A stretch of 29,327 bases of DNA, taken from contig NW_019091387.1 in the NCBI RefSeq assembly GCF_001949145.1, positions 1,139,239 to 1,168,565 on the forward strand. Direction: 5' to 3'. The translations under genes were made by a program, and so were the position numbers. The DNA is from Acanthaster planci. Taxonomy: Eukaryota; Echinodermata; Asteroidea; Valvatida; Acanthasteridae. Position 1 is the stretch's first letter. Every line of letters begins with the position of its first letter. Positions 22,473 through 29,327 of this stretch are shown one piece after another. The notes under the pieces were generated by a model, which did not search any database, was not told the DNA's origin, and saw only the letters and a program-made list of their open reading frames with translations.

Positions 22473-23240
22473 GTTAATCAAAGGAAATCCAGTGCAGCAC
22501 CAAATTCAAGATGGCATGTGATCCCTGGGTGGACGCACTGTCACAGTTGAATATCCAAGAGATATGACAGAGTACCTGGGGGTGTTCTCTGTGGACGCTA
22601 CTGCACCACCCCCCAAATGGGCCAAGTGTGCGTCCACAGTTGGTTTCAAAGTCCAGTCGGTCAATGAGAAAGCCGCTGCCGAGTGTGACCTTCATAACGA
22701 CCTCCCGAGGAGACAGGCCGCTTAATGATGAGCAACAAATCTCTCGCCGCCACCATGCATGAACTGCATAGGAGCCCTTAACAGCCGGATCGTGGTAGGT
22801 TATTTAGCTGTCGCCCTCCGATGACTTGGCGCCCATCCCAGAGTCGAATCAGAGGTTAATTTTGCAGATCTCGAAGTGGAGGTCATCGAAAACCTTGGAG
22901 GGTGGATGTCGGAAATATGCCACTTGTCCACAGACAGCGTACCTCTCTCCTGTCACAGTGGATATTGCCAGTTTTCTGCTCCTCAACCAAGACTATCACC
23001 AGAGACCCAAACAATAGGCCTGAGAAAGCAGTCTTGCTGCTTCTCATACACATTTACAAACTTGACAGCTCTATCATACATCTTCACATAACGCTGTATA
23101 GGCCTAATTGGACTTTTCTGGAGGGATTTGCATTTCTTTAAGACTTCCTTTATCACCTCCTTGGGCAGGACGGTCAGTCGAATATTGTGGAAAGGTTTTC
23201 AACCACCTCATCCTCGAGAGGAGAGATGTACAGATTGATA
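22473..23240 (-). pseudogene. Truncated BTB-BACK-jacalin pseudogene
   Basis: Aligns closely with 8101-8850, the 3' part of exon 3 of the BTB-jacalin gene, in the same strand. The last 73 residues are still open (KVTLGSGFLIDRLDFETN, ending HAILNLVLHWISFD and the same TAA). Upstream the frame is broken: one to several bases differ in length near 22551-22555 (an inserted base in the stop-proximal part), near 22800-22806 and near 22995. The glycine-rich GPFGGPGGD stretch has become GPFGGWCSS. Homology ends near 23215-23240 inside the BACK domain, so the BTB half and any promoter are missing. On the other side it ends within a few bases of the stop codon, with no poly(A) tract seen. It could be a segmental or a 5'-truncated retro-duplicate; the copied part is intronless in the source gene, so the two cannot be separated here. 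Confidence 0.88.
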
Positions 23241-23256
23241 TCTACAGTTTAGGTGA

Positions 23257-23409
23257 CTAATTCCATATAACAAGAAGGCTGAGCTTGATCCTATATGGAA
23301 TATATGTGAGCGCTGCAAAGTTAGAATGCCACATGACTGTCCTACCGTGGAATCAGTGTTTAGGGATATTGAAAGTCTGCTGCCACCAAGAAGTGGTACA
23401 GTTCCATAA
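23257..23409 (+). CDS. Short open frame fragment, possibly a relic of another gene or element
   Basis: A 50-codon plus-strand frame begins just after a TGA and reads LIPYNKKAELDPIWNICERC, then KVRMPHDCPTVESVFRDIES, LLPPRSGTVP and a stop. The composition is protein-like, with a Cys-x2-Cys pair, but no start codon or convincing splice acceptor was found. It sits exactly where homology of the BTB-jacalin pseudogene stops, so it may have arrived with the rearrangement. The family was not recognised. Confidence 0.25.
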   Translation, partial: LIPYNKKAELDPIWNICERCKVRMPHDCPTVESVFRDIESLLPPRSGTVP

Positions 23410-23493
23410 AAAAGAGTGAATCTACGTTTTAAATTCAAATTTTCATAACAATGATAAACAGATTAAAATAAAAAGTACATTCCTCTTTAATAC

Positions 23494-24853
23494 TGTTGCG
23501 CACCCGCAAATCTTGGAATTCTAGCTCCCCCTACTGAGTTTTACTCGTTCTCGGTCCTTGCATTTCTCAAAGTCTCTTATTTAACTCAGCTATGCATTAT
23601 GGAAATTAGTAGAGATGCTAATTTTGTATTAAGTTATTCGTGATGTACTCTGGCACGATCGTGTGTTCCGTCCTGATCACTCATTTGTCCTTGTGTTTTC
23701 TCTGCTCAGTTTTGGCATGTTGAAATTCCCCTCCACGTGGCTGCGTGGTTGGGCGTGGTAAGGTTCCCTGAAATGCTAATGTTCAGAAACCTCAGACTTT
23801 GTAACTGTCAATCATTCGCCACAGATGACCGGGTAAGCACTTTCACGCACCCGGCTCTACACTTTGTACACGTTACTTCTTATTTTGTAGTTTACCCATC
23901 TACACACGACACTTAGATTCTTGCACACGACACTAGCACGAAGTCAGGCGACCCTTTGAGATGGAAGATTTTCATTGGTTGAGCTGTTCAGCGACGCTCA
24001 TATTTTATTAATTTCTAAGCCTCTAGAGTCCTATAAATACAGCAAATTCGGTCAGGTGGGGCGGTCCAAGCCCTTGTTGCGAGAGCGGAACCCAACGTAG
24101 TGAGGCGGTTGGAGCCTTTCCGAGAGAAGTGCGATAGTAACCATTCTTATGGCGAAGAAATGAAACCATATGAATGACCAGCTAGCTTAGCTTGGACAGA
24201 TGCGAGAGCGGTACGAATTAGCTCAGGGTGCTAGTGAGAGTCGTAGCGGCCCGTCACCGCTACGTCCAAACCGATGGCCGGGCGAGACACCCCCGTGTCC
24301 CTCGCCACCCTTGTCCTGCTAACTAGGCCAGTCCTCCCCGTCTCTACACTGAGCCAACGGTACACAGTGCGGCGATCTTATCATTGCGCTCAACACATTG
24401 CGGCCTGAACGGCAGTGTGGTCGGTGCACACCGGCGCTGGGCCCCGTCCAGCCCTTGGTAGTCACCGTGGTGGTCCGGGACAGCTCCCACCTTGGCCCGG
24501 CCTGATGAGTGTAGCCTAGTTCTGCGATGCTACACACGCGTACCGTAACCCACTCCGTCTGACTTGCATTTCCAATGGTCCTGCCCAAACCGTAGTTTAC
24601 ACTCGTATACAACTTCACCTCACTATAACTTTGCCTTTTGTGTGTTGTATTATGTTAAGATACACTTCTTCAAACCCACATTGAACATTGATGAAGAGAA
24701 TTGAGAGCAATAAACCAACCATACAGTTTGACTGTCACCCAAACCCCTTGTTTCACGTCCACCTTTTAAGAAATTGTTGACCCCAAATATCACATCCCAT
24801 GGACACTAATAAAGTCCGTGCCACCATCAACTTGTTATTTAGGGAACACAACA
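23494..24853 (+). mobile_element. Candidate solo LTR (GC-rich, TATA box and poly(A) signals)
   Basis: A block of about 1.36 kb opens TGTTGCGCACC and closes GGGAACACAACA, giving TG...CA ends with a TGTTG/CAACA inverted pair. A TATA box (CTATAAATAC, 24031-24040) is followed by a GC-rich section to about 24600, then AATAAA at 24709 and again at 24808, an order typical of U3-R-U5. No primer-binding site, polypurine tract or gag-pol frame lies beside it, so it would be a solo LTR. The five bases on each side (AATAC and ACACC) do not match, so no target duplication supports the exact ends. Alternatives are a promoter with a short noncoding transcript, or an unrecognised repeat. The frame at 24319-24618 shows no domain. 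Confidence 0.42.
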
Positions 24854-27755
24854 ACACCATACATGTAAACGTGGCATGTAATCTTTAGAACGTTTAGTTA
24901 GAAATGGGGCTAGTATGTGTAAAATATATGCATAATAAAATGAGTATTATTATTTTTTTTATTCTTGACAAGACCATGAACGATGATACTGGACAGTGCT
25001 TAACCTGTCAAAGATAGTTTTCGTTTTGCATGGGAGCTTGTGTTATACGTGTATTTTCACATGAACAAAATTAATTATTGGATTGACATTGCAACCACTT
25101 TCAGTTTTAGAAAAATTGCTTTAAGAATGCCGTATTTTCAGAATCAGCTTCAATATCTCTATAGGCGTATCGGTTCTGGTTCTAAGAGATTGAAAACAAG
25201 TAGGAAATGATTTTTTTGTAATTGTTTATGGAAAGGTTTAAAATAAAGCCAAAGAGCTGTCCATCTCCACTTGTCTCTCAGTTCATCCATTCGTTTAAAG
25301 GTCAATTTAAGACAAAATTCAAAGCTTTTCACGAGTGATATGATTTCCATGTCGGAAGTATTCGTACACAAAAAAGTAGTTAAATAGTTCAAATTAATAA
25401 CTGGCCTCAATCCATTTGTTGCCGGTGTCTTTTTCTATAGGGTAGAAAGCGGCATTCTGTGAACCTCGAGAAGATGAACAACAGTACACCCTGTCTCTGT
25501 CGGAGGTTTCCTTGTAGTATTAAATACAGATGATCCCTTTCCTATTTTTGTTATTTACACGGCATACGTACACAGTATAATGGAGACAGGAGGGCGGACT
25601 TTTTCCCTTTGGTCTGAAGTCATTTTTTTCTGCTTTGTCGGCAGACGCTACCTGCTTCGTGTATTATCCTGGTCTTTTCCGAATAATGTATACTTGGTGG
25701 CAGTATCGTAGCCGCAACAGCGAGAATTTAGGACCTGCTTCCATTTCTGTGTTCGTGTCACACATGATAGGCGTTGCCTTCTCGCGTTTTGCCATCTGAG
25801 ACAGGATTTATTACCTGCTGGTTAATATTCACGGGGATTGGCCTGATCGGTTACACAACTCGGAAAGTGCATTTTGCAGTAGCTAGGGATCAGCCTTCTG
25901 AATCGGCTGCAAGATCACATCTCATTTATTTCACATTCGGAATGTATGTCACACAAAACACAACAAAAAACCCTACATGTCTGTTTTAAGACATACAAAT
26001 GAACAAACTGGATTGCCTTAAAGATTTAGGACAATGCTGTAGAACGGTATTTTTCTTTGAATTCAAAACGAACCAAGGAGAGTTTCAGTTTTAGCGGGAA
26101 ACTCAAAAGCTCCAAGATCCGCCGCCGTTAATACATCCATTATGGATGAGTACGTTTTGAAACTACTTCCGGTAACACACGGCGGATAAACAGCTGATTG
26201 CTAATACATCTTTTGATACACGCATACACGGCCGAAACTGCCCGGCCATCAACGATACAATGTTGACGACAACGAGGTCGGAAGATTTCAGATATTTTCG
26301 GGAAACACAGGAATTCTACCGTTTATGTCACGTGATACCGGAAATTTGAATCGAAAGGAAGGGAATAGTCAGATTCATCACGTCTGGGAACCAAAGTTTG
26401 CAATTTTTGCACATGTACCAAAGTTGAATTGTGCCGTCAAGCTCAGATTTCCAAGAGTGTATTTTTGAATACTTTCGGCAAAGAACATTTCCCATTTAAC
26501 CCTCCTCCATTGTATTGATACCATAAAATATCTGAAAAATATAGATCATGTTTTGGTTCCACAACAAGTTCATACGTAGCCTGAATGTACATATACTATA
26601 TGAACTTCAAATTTGGGGTGTAAGATCCACTTTCCATTAAAATACCTTATGTATTTAATTTATGTAGAATACATATATCTCATTAATCTGCAGCAGGGTT
26701 AGTTTTAATGAATAAGATATCTATAACGGTGACTGAGATTTAAAAAAACAAATTTCGACTACTTTATGTTTACTACATAACCTTTTAGGATTACCACATA
26801 AATGACAATAGCTGCAGGTATTACAGATTTAATATCATTAGACTCATTTACTTCTAGAGTAGTGTAAAAAAGCATTCAACTGCAAAACTTTGAGCATAGT
26901 GTCACTTATGGCATTCGCATATAATACTCATGTACATATACTGAGGGACACAAATTGTGCAAAGAAATTGCACTTTTTGCTTTTCCCTAGTTCATTTTCC
27001 ACTTTTACTTATTTACACTGACAGTATACCACAGTATACGTATCCTCATAAGCCCATATTACTGTACTGCCTAAAGAGCATCCATTTTGGTTGCTTGAAC
27101 AATAAAGAAAACTTGCTATTGTACTAACTAAAGACAAAAATGAAAATACTGAAGAGCTGGGATGATGAAACCAGCACAATGGGTAATTCCTATTTCAAAC
27201 TTGAATATCGTTTGGAAACTTGAATGTTTATTATGTACATGGACATGTACACATGCAAGCGCTTTGTGATCCTTGTCTTTCGTGTAGACACTGTTGACCT
27301 GCGCGGGTCATCGCTGTTGAAAATGGGCCACATCCTCAGACTGTCTGGAGCCGTACTTCTGTTATCCAATTTTGAATATGGTCTGAGATTCAAAGTTTTG
27401 CCTTTGAATTTGCTTAACAATGGCGTAATTTGTGGAGATCAAGCCCACCTATATAGTTTAGAAGCACTTAACTGTTTATGTCACACTATTAGGTCTAAGA
27501 ATGGGCAACAAAGAACGGTCAACATTCCCTGGAACTTACCATTTGATGGCCTAAACCAGATTACCTCTGCAGGATTCATTACAAATATGCAAGGTTAGAT
27601 AAGCTGCTTTCATAAACTGCTTTCCACGCAAGGCACAAATGCTCCCCTTCCATAGATATTAAATTATGACACATCTGACAGTTTGTTCCTTGTACATCGG
27701 GTAATGACATTTTGAAAGGCTGTGTAGTGATTCATTCTGTATCTTATTCAAATAA
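24854..27755. other. Intergenic region, no gene recognised
   Basis: Reading frames are short and lack domains or splice partners. A 17-base match to U4 snRNA lies at 25697-25713 (separate entry). A CpG-bearing stretch at about 26115-26345 carries CACGTG and ACCGGAA-type motifs and a 29-codon frame starting at 26260, which may be a promoter or first exon of an unseen plus-strand gene. The frames at 27190-27598 on both strands could not be identified. Confidence 0.4.
25691..25713 (+). ncRNA. Fragment resembling the 5' end of U4 snRNA
   Basis: GTGGCAGTATCGTAGCC at 25697-25713 is identical to the conserved 5' region of metazoan U4 snRNA (the part that pairs with U6), as I know that sequence. The preceding bases differ, and sequence after 25713 does not follow U4, so this is at most a truncated pseudogene or a snRNA-derived piece of a repeat. 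No snRNA promoter elements were recognised. Confidence 0.3.
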
Positions 27756-28259
27756 CTAGGATCTTTGGGGAAGTCTTTGTCGCCACTCTGATAGTAAACC
27801 CTTCAGTGCTTGACGGAGACCCTTGTTCCGTATATATACTTCTGTCACTAGTGCTGAATACCTGATGGGACGCAGAATGCTTATGTATCGGTCCAGTGTC
27901 AGAAGTACAAGCGAATATAAAGTCACGGCTCCAGAAAAAACCTTGCAAAGCCATACACTACACAGGGAATTTCGCCAAGCAGCAATTTCCTCGCAAATAG
28001 TTCAAGCAAAATGAAAAGTCTGCACTACTGCAAGTGTTAGATCAGAGAGAGTAAGAGAAGCCATGAATATTTTGGTTGTTGGCTGAAGGCTGCTGACTCG
28101 ACGTAAGGTGAAAAGCATAAGTGTATTCAGTAAAACGTCTAAGAAAATCGTGGTCACCCTGAAGATGCAGATAAAATTTTCAAACGGTGATCGCTGACAA
28201 TCAGAAAGAGTCTCTTCTGAAGAATTCACCATTCTCTCGTTCGATTTATTAGGTTCCAT
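27756..28259 (-). pseudogene. Rhodopsin-like GPCR pseudogene with in-frame stop and loss of TM4-TM7
   Basis: From ATG 28259 the frame reads a short N terminus with N-glycosylation sites (NKS, NSS), then TM1 (VLLNTLMLFTLRR), an intracellular loop, and TM2 (TTKIFMASLTLSDLTLAV) with the conserved Asp of class A receptors. A TGA follows at about 28004-28002. Beyond it the same frame continues with WLCKVFSGAVTLYSLVLLTL, the DRY motif and ILRPIRYSALVT, the standard TM3 to loop-2 pattern. The next residues are VYIRNKGLRQALKGLL, which resemble the segment after TM7 (helix 8), then a stop at 27756. TM4 to TM7 are thus absent, as by an internal in-frame deletion of several hundred bases. It belongs to the rhodopsin-like class; the ligand group is not assignable. 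A functional receptor is excluded. Confidence 0.75.
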
Positions 28260-28295
28260 TGTTACAGTCTTGCGCAAAAGTAGGGTTTCAAACAC

Positions 28296-29019
28296 TTAGA
28301 AGCTTTTGGTGTGACGTATGGCAACCCTCAGTTGCTCTAAAGACACAGGCAGGCGGCCACTTTAGGTGTCATCAATAAAAGGGACAATTCAGCCTAACCG
28401 TATTTCCAGTACACATGGACTCACAGCTTTAATAATCATTGTATTTAATCCATGGTAGTATGCGTGGTCAGTTCTGTCGGGCACACGCTGCCGCATCAGG
28501 TGCGTTGATCAAAATGTGGTAGGCCTACATACATGTATCATCGACCAAGCTGTAACAAGTGAGAAAGCATCTTTGGTATTATTCACGAAGATTAATGACT
28601 GTTTTGTCAGTTGCGTCAGGCACACTGCAGCATTAAGTGCGTTCATCAACATGCGATATGTATAATTAAGCATGCTGTAAATTTGAGGAAAGCATCTTTT
28701 GTATTGCTTCACGGAGATTATTGACTTAATTGTAAGCCTCAGATTAAACTTCAGGCATAATCCGCCATCATTTATGCATCCTGGAGTTGGAGCTATGACA
28801 CTTAATTGATTCCTTAGAATATGATTAATTATTATTTATTAAGTACCTAGTTAACTGTATTTTCCATTGTCGGGGTTTTTATCGAAATTGGATGCATTAC
28901 TATGGTAGCTTGTATCATAGAAGCTGTGTCCAAGGTAACAGTAAAGGATTGTGTGCCATACATATGCATGATGTTGATGATCAACTAAGCGCTCAAGACA
29001 TAGAACAATAATACTTGTG
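28296..29019. other. Spacer between GPCR remnants
   Basis: No gene was recognised. It holds the two-copy tandem repeat at 28468-28732. Confidence 0.5.
28468..28732. repeat. Two-copy diverged tandem duplication (~130 bp unit)
   Basis: Unit 1 (28468-28606) and unit 2 (28607-28732) share, in order, TCAGTT..GTC.GGCACAC, GCATNA..TGCGTT.ATCAA, AAGC.TGTAA, AAAGCATCTTT.GTATT and CACG.AGATTA.TGACT. Unit 2 is about 13 bp shorter. Confidence 0.6.
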
Positions 29020-29327
29020 AACAGCGTCAGTAGTAATAAGCGAATTAAGCATTGCAGATGTGAGATTAGCCAGGGTGAAAGAAACCATGATTGTTTTAAA
29101 AGTAGGTTTGATGCTGGTGGCTGACCTATGATGTAGAGTATCAGTGGATCCAGTACTTAGTCTAGGGAAATGGCAGGCGTCATGGAGATGCATAGAAAAT
29201 TACAGATGAAGATGGTTGACCTTTCTACTGGAGTGCCCTCCTCGGTGGAATACATGATGGCGTTCATGGGCGTAAACCCCAGAGGGATGAGTGTACACAC
29301 TTCAAGGCCAGAAATATGTCCGCCGAG
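29020..29327 (-). pseudogene. Second, more decayed GPCR N-terminal remnant (runs off the window)
   Basis: Minus-strand sequence aligns in protein and partly in bases with the N terminus, TM1 and TM2 of the remnant at 27756-28259. The start MNAIMYSTEEGTPVERS parallels MVNSSEETLSDCQRS. TIFICNFLCISM parallels the first part of TM1. DPLILYIIGQPPASN parallels NTLMLFTLRRVSSLQ. TIMVSFTLANLTSAML parallels KIFMASLTLSDLTLAV. A TAA lies inside TM1 (near 29160) and a frameshift near 29095 separates TM1 from TM2. The conserved Asp of TM2 is replaced by Asn. Similarity fades near 29020. It is a tandem paralogue of the same receptor family that decayed independently. The upstream part lies outside the window. 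Confidence 0.6.

Noticed and set aside
24216-24240. tRNA A-box-like sequence (TTAGCTCAGGGTGCTAG)
   Set aside because: No B box, acceptor stem or anticodon arm can be drawn around it.
27190-27598. Open frames on both strands, including a basic RRSTVSTRKTRITKRL stretch that could be a receptor tail
   Set aside because: The receptor remnant already ends with its own stop at 27756, and no acceptor links it to this stretch; the plus-strand frame has no recognisable content.
29230-29327. LIPLGFTPMNAIMY read as a TM7 NPxxY-like end of another receptor
   Set aside because: The same stretch aligns better as the N-terminal start (M..S.EE) of the second remnant; the Pro of NPxxY is absent.

Overview
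The window looks like nuclear DNA of an animal, most likely a marine invertebrate deuterostome (echinoderm, hemichordate or cephalochordate). The basis is spliced genes with GT-AG introns, AT-rich intergenic DNA, recurrent ACATGT/TACATGTA and TAGGCCTA palindromes, a Kelch-like BTB-BACK protein, a secreted LamG-like protein and rhodopsin-type receptor remnants. No database search was possible, so the species is not determined. All supported genes and pseudogenes lie on the minus strand.

Layout from low to high coordinates. (1) 1355-2471: a four-exon small acidic protein (128 aa) of unknown family, assembled because every splice phase fits. Weaker candidate exons lie at 494-794 and 6220-6787. 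(2) 8102-11156: a well supported three-exon gene for a 496-aa protein with a BTB domain, a BACK domain and a C-terminal jacalin-like lectin domain in place of Kelch repeats. This is the most interesting object here, because it looks like a CUL3 adaptor whose substrate module is a lectin fold. (3) 13320-15288: two transposon-like elements, a 1,077-bp non-autonomous hAT-type element with an 8-bp target duplication and a 332-bp TA-flanked inverted-repeat element. A related but decayed copy of the hAT element occupies 6885-8045, directly downstream of the BTB-jacalin gene. (4) 16203-19527: a complete three-exon gene with TATA box, signal peptide and LamG/concanavalin-like domain (291 aa). (5) 22473-23240: a truncated, frameshifted second copy of the BTB-jacalin gene. 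(6) 23494-24853: a GC-rich block organised like a solo LTR. (7) 27756-28259 and 29020-29327: two diverged remnants of a rhodopsin-like receptor family. One has an in-frame stop and has lost the region between the DRY loop and helix 8.

The genes do not form an obvious pathway. The area reads as a gene-poor segment shaped by local duplication, pseudogenisation and small transposons. Exon models come from reading splice consensus and phase by eye. They are strongest for the BTB-jacalin and LamG genes, reasonable for the small acidic protein, and weak elsewhere.
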